The position numbers and the translations under genes are program-made. A DNA stretch of 64,000 nt from Prostheceraeus crozeri (taxonomy: Eukaryota; Platyhelminthes; Polycladida; Euryleptidae), in the NCBI GenBank assembly GCA_907163375.1, contig CAJQUW010003594.1, positions 17,527 to 81,526 on the forward strand, read 5' to 3'. The first letter of the stretch is position 1. Every line of letters begins with the position of its first letter. Of the stretch, positions 1-9,318 are shown one piece after another. The notes below the pieces were generated by a model, which was given only the letters and a program-made list of their open reading frames with translations, made no database searches and had not been told where the DNA came from.

Positions 1-734
1 AGCTTCATCAATGTTATGATTGTCATCATTAATGAGATCATTCCGCATGATCCAATAGGCCTACAAGTACATACTTTAGTATACCCCGCATATAAAAACT
101 GAAACATAAACTCATTGCCAAGTCATAGAAGCTCAAGCACGTGTCTATCTAACAATAAAGTTCTAAGCTGATTAAACAGTTCAAACATTTCAGAACTCCT
201 CTGAGAGCCCTCCATGACTCAGCCTGCACAAGCCTATAGGTACACCCGGTATATGACCCTGTGCTTTACAACAAATCCATTGAGCTTGTCAATCCCGGGA
301 TTGCAAAAGAAATCGGGATCAATTCCGGGATCAGGAAAAGTCGGGATTTTGAAAACCCTAATGCATATACGACGCTCGAAAGTGCCCGCCGGACAGGAGG
401 GGTCAGCAATAAATCAACTGTTTCTGTCAAGGTACGGTCAGACATGAGAGCTAGAAGCTGAGAGTGAGGCAGTCAACCAATCAGCGGTCAGAATTAGTGA
501 TTACAAGGCAGATTTCTAATGTCAATCAAAATGTTACTGCGAGTAACTAAACGTAATCTGACACCCTCGTGCGAAAGTTCCAGGAACATGGTAACAAGAT
601 TCAGTAGCATTTGCAATATACATATGACAATGTGAAGGCAAAAGGAAATAACGGAAAAATTGGTAAAAAACGACAAATAATGGACTATTTTCGAAAAAGC
701 GGAAAATAACGGAACTCTGGGTACCATGCATCTC
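1..734. other. Unassigned non-coding sequence
   Basis: I see no gene here. Short reading frames exist on both strands but none shows a recognisable motif. Between about 290 and 355 the words cccgggat and cgggatc recur, as in the ends of some short DNA transposons, but I cannot find a matching end or a target-site duplication. The sequence becomes recognisable repeat at 735. Confidence 0.4.
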
Positions 735-2236
735 TCAATCAACAATTCATTTGGCCGACTGAATTTTCCACCAACAGCGCAAAATAATTGAGTGAGATTA
801 CATTTGCCAATTTTCTTCTTCAACATGCCACCTTCTGAAAAACGCACATTAATCAAACAATAAAACACGACGCAATCGAAGGGTGGAGCAGTCTCATTTC
901 GTTGAAATTAAGTAGATATAACACAAATTATTACTATTCATGTACTCGCCAATTACCAAACTGTAGAACACCTTCCCCTCACCACTGGAGAATTCCAAGA
1001 TTTGATGCTGAAATGTGTAGCATCAAAAACAATGGAGAACACCCATGCCGAACATGATAGACCGCCTCTACTTCAAGCAAATGGAACGATATCTGTATCC
1101 GAAAACTTATGGCCAAGATGGGAAAACCTGGGCAACGACAGTTATGACCCAAGCAAGAGCTCAACCTCACTACTATCATGCTCACCCGAAATGTGTATAC
1201 GGCCAATTTAGGAAGGAGTACTTTGACCACTAATCAATTGTAATTGAGCATGACACGATTCCCTATCTCAGCAGTCTGACTCATTTCACCCACCCTACAC
1301 GTCTTAAATGCAATATTAACAGAAAAGACCTCCAAGGAAGAAGGAGCACCACCACTTAGCACGCTAAAATGCTATCTATGTTTTCGATATTGTTTTGGAT
1401 TGAAATTCGCATGATACTTCCGCCACTTCCATCACAAGAAGACTGAAGGATAATGCTTTGTGAAACAATCAAATGTCTTTTAAACACGGAGCTAATGAAA
1501 GTAAACAAACGATCATTATCAACTCCATCTCCTTAGTCAATGGATGAACGTGAGTGAAGGTGAGTCACTATCACTTCATGTTTGCAATTAATTGTGATTT
1601 GAAATGATATTATATTACCATGCATGAAATCACATGAAACACGGCCACACATTTATCAAAACATTGCTGGTCCACAACATAAATGAAAACAAAAGAATGC
1701 TTTCGGAAAAAAAACATTTCGAAACACTACAATACTTGACTAGACATTAATCATATTTTGTCAATGCTTTTATTTTTGAACTTTCGACATAATACACGAC
1801 CGAAACAAATTCTGCTGACTGATGTACGACCAATTACAATATTTGAATTGAATGCGTTTTCAATTTCTCAGAATAGAAAGATGTCAAAAAATTATTTCAA
1901 AGATGCGCATCCGCGCTGCACACGTCAGTCAGGAGCCATTCCAGCCTGCGAAAAAGACTAGACTTTAATTGACAAGTTGAAGACGATGACGGAGCATAAG
2001 AAGACCAACGTAGCTGAGTGTTACCAGCGAATGAAGGAAGAGGGTGGCGACGATCTATACAATTGTCCCCGTAACAGAAAGCAGTTATACTACTGCAAAC
2101 AATCACAAAAACCGAAGCAAGAAGCTTCCAATGATGAACTGTTTGAATTGCTTTCGAACGAGAAATTAAAATAGGATTCCAAAGTCACGCAAAACATTTT
2201 TATGGATAAATATCCGTCCTACATCTTGTACAATAA
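735..2236. repeat. Macro-repeat module Y, copy A
   Basis: About 1.5 kb that recurs almost unchanged at 18,929-20,446 and, shortened, at 20,715-21,437. The offset between copies A and B is 18,194 bases at both ends, so they are collinear with only tiny compensating indels. The copy continues after the inserted element A at 4,905-4,925. Frames of 62-69 codons are shared by all copies only because the DNA is shared; none resembles a known protein. Its role is unknown. Its value is as a reference that preserves the empty target sites of elements A and D. Confidence 0.85.
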
Positions 2237-2604
2237 CACTGTTCAACATAAAATTGTTTTCTGGCTAAAAGACATTGTTTCTCGGTAAATCAAGTGCGCT
2301 GATCACGAATTTGAACTTAGTTTTTGTCCTTGACCTCTAGTTTTCTTTCTATACATGTACATGTTTTTTATGTCCACAAGTCGGTTCATACCTTAAGTCT
2401 CAGATATTCTAACTTGCGCCTGAACGTTCATCTCGGCATTGCGTGCACTAGCACCACTGATGACGTAATTGTCACGTGCCATTGAGACGCACGCGCACAC
2501 AGGCTTGCTAGACGGTGGAACACAGCTCACCCGAGCAAACCCTTACATTGAAATCTAACGACACAAGTCGATCCATTTTAGAGTTTTATGATTTTCGTCG
2601 CAAC

Positions 2605-4275
2605 ATGTCGCGCTCCTGCAAACGGTCACCGAACAGTTTCTGTTACATATGTGGAGAATATATTTTGAGAGGTCGAGAACAAGCAATTACTCCTACGATA
2701 GAGGAAGCATACGAGAAATACTTTCAGTGCAAATTGGGTGATCAAGACAAGCCCTGGTCTCCACACAAGTGCTGTTCCAACTGCGCAGTTACATTGCGAG
2801 GGTGGCTGCATGGCACTCGTAAAGCAATGCCGTTTGCCATTCCGATGGTTTGGAGAGAACCCAAAGATCATACGACCGACTGCTACTTCTGCTTGACTAA
2901 TGTCAGTGGAATCAATTCCAGAAATAAGAAGAATTTCAGCTATCCTAACTTGAATTCAGCTTTACGACCCGTTGCTCACAACGAAGATCTACCTGTTCCG
3001 ACTCCGCCTAAGAAATTCGATGCAGCAGAGCAGTCAGGAACGAGTGGCAGTGAGCCAGATGGTGCAGCGGTGGATGCGGAATACGAACCTCCAACTCATT
3101 CGACCGCACCACATCTCATAACGCAGGGTGAGCTTAATGACCTGACTCGTGACCTCAGTCTCTCTAAGAACCAGGCAGAACTGTTGGGTTCTCGTCTGAA
3201 ACAGTGGAACTTACTTGCCTCAGGCACAATCATATCTTCATTTAGAAGTCGTCAGAGCAACTTATCATCTTTCTTCGACATGCAAGACACACTTTGTTAC
3301 TGCCATGACATTGATTCTTTGTTCCAAGTGCTTGGCGTAGCTCATAAGTCAGAAGAATGGCGATTGTTCATTGACAGCTCCAAGCTGAGTTTGAAGGCAG
3401 TTCTGCTCCATGTAGGGAACAAGCTCCCTTCTGTTCCTGTCGGACATGCAGTGCACATGAAAGAGTCCTACCACAATCTTGAGACACTGTTACAAAAGAT
3501 CGAATATTCAAAGCATCAGTGGGTCATTTGTGGTGATCTGAAGGTCATCGGGCTACTACTTGGCATGCAAAGCGGATACACGAAGTACTGCTGCTTTCTG
3601 TGTGAGTGGGATAGTCGGGCAAGAGAACTTCACTATGTCAAACGAGACTGGCCACGACGAGACCAGCTACGGCCTGGTCATAAGAATGTTCGCTACCAAC
3701 CACTTGTAAATCCAAGAAAGATACTGCTCCCGCCCCTGCACATCAAACTCGGGCTCATGAAAAATTTTGTGAAGGCGATGGACCCAACCAGTGACGGTTT
3801 TCAGTATTTACAGAGAAAATTTTCACGCATCAGTGAGGCAAAGTTAAAGGAGGGTATCTTTGTTGGTCCACAGATTCGTCAGTTGATGTTGGACAGCAAT
3901 TTCGACGAATCGTTGAATGTGAATGAATTGGAAGCATGGAAAGCCTTCAAGTCAGTTGTAAACCATTTCTTGGGCAACACTAAGGCAGCCAATTACGAAC
4001 AGCTGGTTGATGATCTTCTTCGTTCTTACAAACAGTTAGGCTGCAACATGTCTCTCAAGATACACTTCCTTCATTCGCACCTGGATTTTTTTCCTGCCAA
4101 CCTTGGGGATTTTAGCGACGAACACGGAGAGAGATTCCACCAAGAAATCAGGTACATGGAAAAACGCTACCAAAGCAAGTTGAGTCCGCACATGTTGGCA
4201 GACTACTGTTGGACTTTGCAGAGAGAATCACCAGAGACCACGTACAACAGAAAAAGTTTAAGAAAGAACTTTTAG
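2605..4275 (+). CDS. Transposase of element A (widespread invertebrate family, CMC-like)
   Basis: A 556-codon frame without interruption. I start it at the ATG at 2,605 (MSRSCKRSPNSF); the frame is open upstream to 2,515 but without another ATG. The N-terminus has zinc-binding pairs (FCYICGE, CCSNC, CYFC at residues 13-95). A linker rich in acidic residues and prolines follows. The core contains RLFIDSSK (about 252), ICGDLKVIGLLLG (about 312), the CCFLCEW pair, PPLHIKLGLMKNFV (about 380) and DEHGERFHQ (about 510). I read the Asp of FIDSS, the Asp of GDLK and the Glu of GERFHQ as the likely catalytic triad of an RNase H fold. The C-x2-C pair followed by an H-x3-G helix is the layout seen in CMC transposases. 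Near-identical proteins are known to me from many invertebrates as uncharacterised proteins, but I recall no established name. It lies alone inside its terminal repeats and may still be functional. Confidence 0.8.
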   Translation: MSRSCKRSPNSFCYICGEYILRGREQAITPTIEEAYEKYFQCKLGDQDKPWSPHKCCSNCAVTLRGWLHGTRKAMPFAIPMVWREPKDHTTDCYFCLTNVSGINSRNKKNFSYPNLNSALRPVAHNEDLPVPTPPKKFDAAEQSGTSGSEPDGAAVDAEYEPPTHSTAPHLITQGELNDLTRDLSLSKNQAELLGSRLKQWNLLASGTIISSFRSRQSNLSSFFDMQDTLCYCHDIDSLFQVLGVAHKSEEWRLFIDSSKLSLKAVLLHVGNKLPSVPVGHAVHMKESYHNLETLLQKIEYSKHQWVICGDLKVIGLLLGMQSGYTKYCCFLCEWDSRARELHYVKRDWPRRDQLRPGHKNVRYQPLVNPRKILLPPLHIKLGLMKNFVKAMDPTSDGFQYLQRKFSRISEAKLKEGIFVGPQIRQLMLDSNFDESLNVNELEAWKAFKSVVNHFLGNTKAANYEQLVDDLLRSYKQLGCNMSLKIHFLHSHLDFFPANLGDFSDEHGERFHQEIRYMEKRYQSKLSPHMLADYCWTLQRESPETTYNRKSLRKNF

Positions 4276-4523
4276 CTGCATCATGGTAAAGGTTTGCAAT
4301 GACTTTTTTGCTCTCCTTTGTTTTGTGTGAAGCAGTAAGTAAATCTGCTGATGTCATATATTGAAAAGGCAAATAAATGCAGAATGCATGATTTTTGTTT
4401 TTGATTTTAATACAGTGAATAGCAAGGCGGTAAACTAGTGATCGAAAACGGGCAATATGACTAAAATTACTATAAGAAAGGATTCAAGGAAAAGTGGACT
4501 TGATCTTATTCTAATAAAGATCA

Positions 4524-4735
4524 GGGCCCTTGTGCAGTCCCCCACATTTTCAATGCTGCCCATGTATTAGGGTTAGTGCTATGGTCTGGGTAAGGATTTA
4601 GGGTTAGGATTTTGGATTGTATGTATTTAGTTTTAGGTTAGGTTGGGGCCTAAGTTTTACCCTGACCCAAACCCCAACCCTGACATCAACACTGGCATCA
4701 TGGAAAATGTCGGGGCGGGGGACTGCACAAGAGCC
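4524..4735. repeat. Short inverted-repeat MITE inside element A
   Basis: The left end ggccCTTGTGCAGTCCCCC and the right end GGGGGACTGCACAAGagcc are inverse copies, with a second matched block (cattttc/gaaaatg) just inside. The interior is made of gggttagg and aacccta words and has no coding potential. It lies 3' of the transposase gene and within the ends of element A, so it arrived after A or is carried by A. Confidence 0.65.
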
Positions 4736-4925
4736 AAAATCAGTGTTTTTTTCAAAATCATAATCCTAAATATTGACCGTAGAAAAAAAGTAGAGGTCCT
4801 AGGAAAAAACGGTCAACGGATTTGTGATCAGCGGCACAGAATTAGTAGGAAACGACTAATTTCATTTAGGAAACAGACAAAAAGTCAAAAAATGTTGAAC
4901 AGTGTAATCAGCAGATTGAGATGTA

Positions 4926-5260
4926 CCCGCACGAAAATAAATGTGTATGTTTCATACTATGTTTTCATGCTTATTCAGCATACGTATGAAGTTTTCATAC
5001 CATATCGTGCGTATGAAACGATATGCAAAATTCATACGTATGTTGATGGGATGAAACTCGCATACCATATCGTACGCATGAAACGATATGCAAAATTCAT
5101 ACGTATGTTGATGGGATGAAACTCGCATACCATATCGTACGTATGAAACGATATGCAAAATTCATACGTATGTTGATGGGATGAATCTCGCATACCAAAT
5201 TATGCGTATGAAGCGATATGCAAAATTCATACCTATTCATGCGTCTGTTCAGTATGCATT
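4926..5260. repeat. Left subterminal array of element D, 65-base palindrome-rich units
   Basis: From 5,001 the unit repeats at 5,066, 5,131 and 5,196, an exact 65-base period with four copies, the last diverged. Each unit contains several copies of cgtatg and its inverse, including CATACGTATG and the pair atcgtac/cgatatg, so every unit can fold on itself. The same words fill 12,000-12,232 and 18,313-18,540 at the other end of element D. Such arrays near transposon ends often bind the transposase; that role is inferred here. Confidence 0.8.
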
Positions 5261-5779
5261 TAAACACTTTTCAATGTTTCTTTCACATGCGCTGCGTGTT
5301 TCAACTGAAGAACCTGAGCAGGTAAGCGTCCAGTGTGAATGTTGACATGTTAAATGTTAAGGCAGAGAATTGCCTTTGCTATTTGCAGAACCCTGATTGT
5401 ACTGAAGCAGGAGATGATGATACTAGATTTCCATTTTAGCAACAAAATCAGTGGAATTGGGCATATACACGCATACAAGACAATTCAGTTACTGTGCAGT
5501 TACACTGCAATTAAAATACAGTTAGGCCTACTGTATTGTCTTTTATGCGTTTACATTCACAATTGGTCTATTTCGGAAAGTCACATACTTCCGGAATCTC
5601 TTCAGCGAGATGTCTACAAAGGATATCGACTCATGGCCCTGGACTGCACCTCTGCTTCAGTGCATTATCACATGGTCTCTGTATGTTATTCGTTCGTTCG
5701 TTCGATTGAGTTTTGATTTTTATCAGTGTCATTCGTTCGAATGCACTGATGATAATGAAACAGGAGGAAGCAGCTAGTT
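5261..5779. other. Non-coding stretch between the subterminal array and the minisatellite
   Basis: A frame of 120 codons is open at 5,354-5,716 but shows no motif and has neither splice context nor resemblance to transposase N-termini. Near 5,690 there is a short cgtt run (attcgttcgttcgttcg). I see nothing else. Confidence 0.4.
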
Positions 5780-6066
5780 CTCCATGCAACGGAGAAGGTG
5801 CTCCTCGACGCGCGTGAAGGGGCGGTCGCTCCATGCAACGGAGAAGGTGCTCCTCGACGCGCGTGAAGGGGCGGTCGCTCCATGCAACGGAGAAGGTGCT
5901 CCTCGACACGCGTGAAGGGGCGGTCGCTCCATGCAACGGAGAAGGTGCTCCTCGACACGCGTGAAGGGGCGGTCGCTCCATGCAACGGAGAAGGTGCTCC
6001 TCGACACGCGTGAAGGGGCGGTCGCTCCATGCAACGGATTAAGAGGTGCTCCTCGACTCGGGTGGG
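5780..6066. repeat. 49-base minisatellite, six copies
   Basis: Copies begin at 5,780, 5,829, 5,878, 5,927, 5,976 and 6,025 with the word ctccatgcaacgg. The first five are 49 bases and nearly identical, differing mainly at cgacGcgcg against cgacAcgcg; the sixth carries a small insertion and fades out. The unit is GC-rich in an AT-rich neighbourhood. Because 49 is not a multiple of three and the minus strand lacks stops, all three minus frames stay open and produce repetitive pseudo-proteins. These are not genes. Confidence 0.93.
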
Positions 6067-6203
6067 CAATTCATTAAAGCGTGATCATTACGATAGTTCG
6101 CTGTGAAATAAATTTGTGAACTATTCACTTAATCCACTGACAACCAGAAGACACTAATGTATACATGGAAATGATTGAAGATTTATTTCCAAAGGACCAG
6201 ACG

Positions 6204-6679
6204 CAGAGATGCCAAGGTTTCAAAAAAAAAATGCGGGAGACCCAACATCAAATGATCCAACAACAAAAATAGTAAAATTAGATTAAATCATATTTAAAAG
6301 CCATATCAACTTCCTATATTTCTTCAATAAATGGAGAATATTTATTTTTGAAGACAATTAATTTGTCACATTACCAATAAAAAAGATAGAATTCGTGAAT
6401 CAAAAGAAGATCTATCTTTTCAATAAACGTATGATTGCATGCTTCTCATTGGTTGTGAGGGAATGGAGGAGGGCTAATCGAAGAATAGGCTAGCGGTGAG
6501 TGGCTAATCAGTCCGAACGCTTGCTGTTACATTTAAATGATGGAAAGAGCACACTAGAAGGATAAAAACTATTGGCCTACTTTAAAATACGGCGTAAATA
6601 AATGACGATGCGGGAGATTTAAGCAATTATGCGGGTGAGCGGGAGATTGACTAAAAATGCGGGAGACTTGGCATGTATG
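6204..6679. mobile_element. Short non-autonomous element with 6-base duplication (CAGACG)
   Basis: The left end CAGAGATGCCAAG and the inverse of the right end, CATACATGCCAAG, match at 11 of 13 positions. CAGACG lies directly before (6,198-6,203) and directly after (6,680-6,685). Inside, ATGCGGGAGA words occur in direct and inverted positions near both ends. There is no coding capacity. CAG termini with a 6-base duplication fit the hAT6 type of hAT elements; the duplication size is observed and the class is inferred. Confidence 0.55.
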
Positions 6680-6685
6680 CAGACG

Positions 6686-7569
6686 TATGGTATTTAGCAT
6701 GTATTGTTCTATTGATAGATTCAATTTTGTAATTCATAGGTAATTTTTGTAATTTCATATTTATGTAATCTGTATAAGCAAATTCTGTCGATGAATATAT
6801 GATCGGATTTTATGTACAGGTATTGTTTTTTATTTTCACATGTATCATTCCGTATACAACTGTACATGACGCACGTGTGTTATGAATGCTGCTCTATTCA
6901 CAATCATCTTAAGATTCAGGAGATTTTTGAAGATAACCCTATTTTTATTTTTTTTGTAATTCTTCTAATTTCACTAGATTACTAGTTTGCAGCTCTAAAT
7001 TTCTATTTACTCGTTCGTTTTCCGTATTTTCATTGATATTTGATCCCAAATGGTTAGAGATTTTAGCGTGTTCTAATGTACTACTCATACTACAGTACAA
7101 TCGCTGTCATTGGCCTCAGAAAGTAGCCGTTGGCGAAGCGGGACGAAATCATTGAGGAGTGAAGTCGAAGAACTAAAGAAGGAAATGGATGAAAGCAGAG
7201 CATTGTGTCCTCGAACATTGAAGTTGATAAAATCATATTCATTGAAATCATAACACAAACATTGAAATTAGAGCTTTATAGATGTCACTTGCCATGTAGC
7301 TCAGGATGGCATTCATAAAGATGCCAGACAGGAGGCAATTCTTGATAGGCAGATTAGAGTGAAGTTGATACTTGCTTGTATAATATCAATGCATGAATGG
7401 CTAGTTGCCCTGTGATGTCTGAGTTCATTGTACTAGAAGGTAATCATGAAGCTCCCGTGACTCTGGAAAAGCATTATTTTTAAAGATTTGTCTGCGAAGT
7501 CTGGAAAATTCGGGAAAAGTAAGTCAATGATTTTCAAGGAGCTGTATGAGAAGTCAGGAAAGATTGCAG
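6686..7569. other. Mostly non-coding 5' region of the element D transposase
   Basis: No clear gene. A possible exon lies at about 7,121-7,255: after an acceptor-like ttggcctcag, 44 codons stay open and include RSEVEELKKEMDES, a short coiled-coil-like segment. It has no visible continuation into the transposase frame. The N-terminal half of the transposase, with its first catalytic Asp, is not found here in any frame. Confidence 0.35.
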
Positions 7570-7875
7570 GTTATGCTCACAAAAGGCTAGAGGCCTTGCT
7601 TGTAGCGCTTTGAAGGTGCAGAAGTTATGCTAGCCACACTCCCGAAAGGCTCGAAGCTTCGACTGCGGCGCTTTTTAAGGCACATAATCTCTAGAGCTAT
7701 GCTCCCAAAAATTAGACGTCTTGTCTGGCGCTTTACACGCATAGAAGCAGTGCTGGCTATGCTCCATGAGGCTGAAAGCTTCGCCTGCGGCGCGGTGAAG
7801 ACACAAAAATTTTTGCGAGCCATTATCTCAGAAGGTTGGAAGTTTCCCCATGCAGCACTTAGAGGACACAAAAAG
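7570..7875. repeat. Degenerate 60-70-base tandem repeat running into the transposase frame
   Basis: Five diverged units start near 7,571, 7,639, 7,700, 7,760 and 7,829. Each has the form gctcc.aaaggct.gaagc followed by ctgcggcgctt. They are old copies, far less alike than those of the minisatellite at 5,780. The repeats stay open in the plus frame and give the first 80 or so residues of the frame that later becomes transposase, so those residues are unlikely to be transposase sequence. Confidence 0.6.
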
Positions 7876-9278
7876 ACCGGGGCAGAGGTGCAAAAAGTTC
7901 ACCAATATAATGGACGGTTTGGGTGTGGTCTATGCTACAATCCAGGAGAAAGAGTTCCTAAAGGTCGGGGTTCTGTGACAGTCTACCCGCATAAAGAGGA
8001 TGGCTATGAACTCCGCACGATGCAGGACACTATCGAAATCGGTTGCCTGGTAAGGAATCGCAATGCATCACATGTGAATGGCGTCACTGGAGTCAGTATG
8101 CTTGCCTCAGTATTTGACTTCAACTACATCACTGACTGTCCTCCAGATCCGCTTCATCAGCTATATCTGGGCGTCATGAAACACTTGATTTCATTGTGGT
8201 TTGATCGAGAATACAATCTTTCACCTTGGTATGTCGGAAATAAAATCCAGGAGATTGATAAGTGTTTGTCGAAGTTCTCCATTCCAAGTGAGATTGAAAG
8301 GTCGCCGAGATCTTTGCTCGAAAGGAGACATTATAGAGGTCATGAATATGAAGCATGGTTGCTATTCTACGGTCCTGTCGCTCCTCGTAGCATCCTTCCA
8401 AGCAAATACTACTATCACTTCCTTTTGCTATCCAGTTCCGTCTATGTCTTCTTGGGGAGAAATGTGGAAGAAGCTGAAATTGATTCTGCAACCTCCACTC
8501 TGAAGCTGTTCAGCAGATTATTTCAGGAATTCTATGGGCTGAACCAAATGACCTATAATGCTCATCAAGTCTCAGAGCACCTAGCTCCAAGTGTGCGCTG
8601 TTTCGGGCCACTTTTTCACTTCTCCGCTGCTCCCTTTGAAGGAAAGCATTATGATTTGAAGAAAATAGTGAAAAGTAGCCATCGAATACATGTTCAGATC
8701 GCAAATCATCTAAATGATGTGGCTTCTCTCCATCTGCTCCAGCGAAACGTCGATCAAAATTTGTTAGCTCATGTTCAAAAAGCGAGTTCACAGAGCGAAT
8801 TATTATCGATGGATGTATTTTACTCGGCCCCGGTAGGCGCATAACGACATCGGAGAATCACACAACATCGTTCAAGCGAGTCAAATTGCCGAACGGTATT
8901 CTTTGTCACACGGATGATTATCGACATCTCAACAAGGCAAGAAGCAACAATTGGGTTATTGTTGAGGATAGCTCCGAGAAACAGCTCATTGGTTATTCGG
9001 TGAAAGGGATACATGTTTCCAGTTGTTGTTCCTGTTCGGATAAACCATGCAAGATACATGCTCGAGTCAGCATCTTCGGCATTGAATTGGAGTTGAAGCC
9101 CTTTCTAAGGTCTTCCCCTGCTAGGCATCTTCATGTTCGCAATTCTTCCGCCTATATCCCATGCGATCACGTTGCTAGGATCGGCAGAAAAATGAATGAA
9201 TTAGTTGAATTTCCACCCCATGCTATCCGATGTGCTTTAGTGAAGCTCGACAAATACGTCGCGCTAATGCCCCATTAG
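7627..9278 (+). pseudogene. CMC/EnSpm-like transposase of element D, 5'-truncated and frameshifted
   Basis: Recognisable transposase begins near 7,894 with HQYNGRFGCGLC, the zinc-like motif just before the catalytic core. It continues through PPDPLHQLYLGVMKHLI at about 8,145, FYGLNQMTYNAHQVSEH and FSAAPFEGKHYDLKK at about 8,630, which holds the likely final Glu. The first frame stops at 8,844. A change of frame near 8,827-8,833 leads directly into a C-terminal tail (RVKLPNGILCHTDD and CCSCSDKPC) that ends at 9,278. The N-terminal half with the first Asp (compare LHLSTDGGQPFRF in the relative at 46,850) is missing, replaced by tandem repeat. I count one frameshift and one large 5' loss. The same family occurs at 44,972-51,080, with the HQYNGRFGC motif shared. 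It cannot make a working transposase. Confidence 0.8.
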
Positions 9279-9318
9279 GAACGTAGAGAAGGCCTAAACG
9301 TTACCAATTTCTTACCAG

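Larger units (their letters stand above)
2237..4904 (+). mobile_element. Element A: CAC-ended DNA transposon, probably CMC-like (TAA target duplication)
   Basis: The element starts CACTGTTCAACAT and ends with the inverse, ATGTTGAACAGTG. A second matching block, GCTGATCACgAATttG on the left and its degenerate inverse on the right, lies about 65-75 bases inside each end. TAA flanks it at 2,234-2,236 and 4,905-4,907. The paralogous repeat at 20,428 has a single TAA and no element, so the boundaries and the 3-base duplication are observed rather than guessed. It carries one long open gene (2,605-4,275) and a short nested MITE (4,524-4,735). A CAC terminus with a 3-base duplication fits the CMC (CACTA/Mirage/Chapaev) group; PIF/Harbinger also makes 3-base duplications, so the superfamily is inferred. 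Confidence 0.9.

Noticed and set aside
1758-2174. Short frames conserved between the macro-repeat copies (62-69 codons)
   Set aside because: They are identical only because the DNA copies are nearly identical; frames on both strands are equally conserved and none has a motif.
4926-6066. Direct repeats that could suggest a CRISPR array
   Set aside because: The units are contiguous with no unique spacers, in animal DNA; they are a palindrome array and a minisatellite.
5631-6069. Long minus-strand frames encoding repeats such as MERPPLHACRGAPSPLHG
   Set aside because: Produced by the 49-base minisatellite, which happens to lack minus-strand stops; no splice or start context and no conserved protein.
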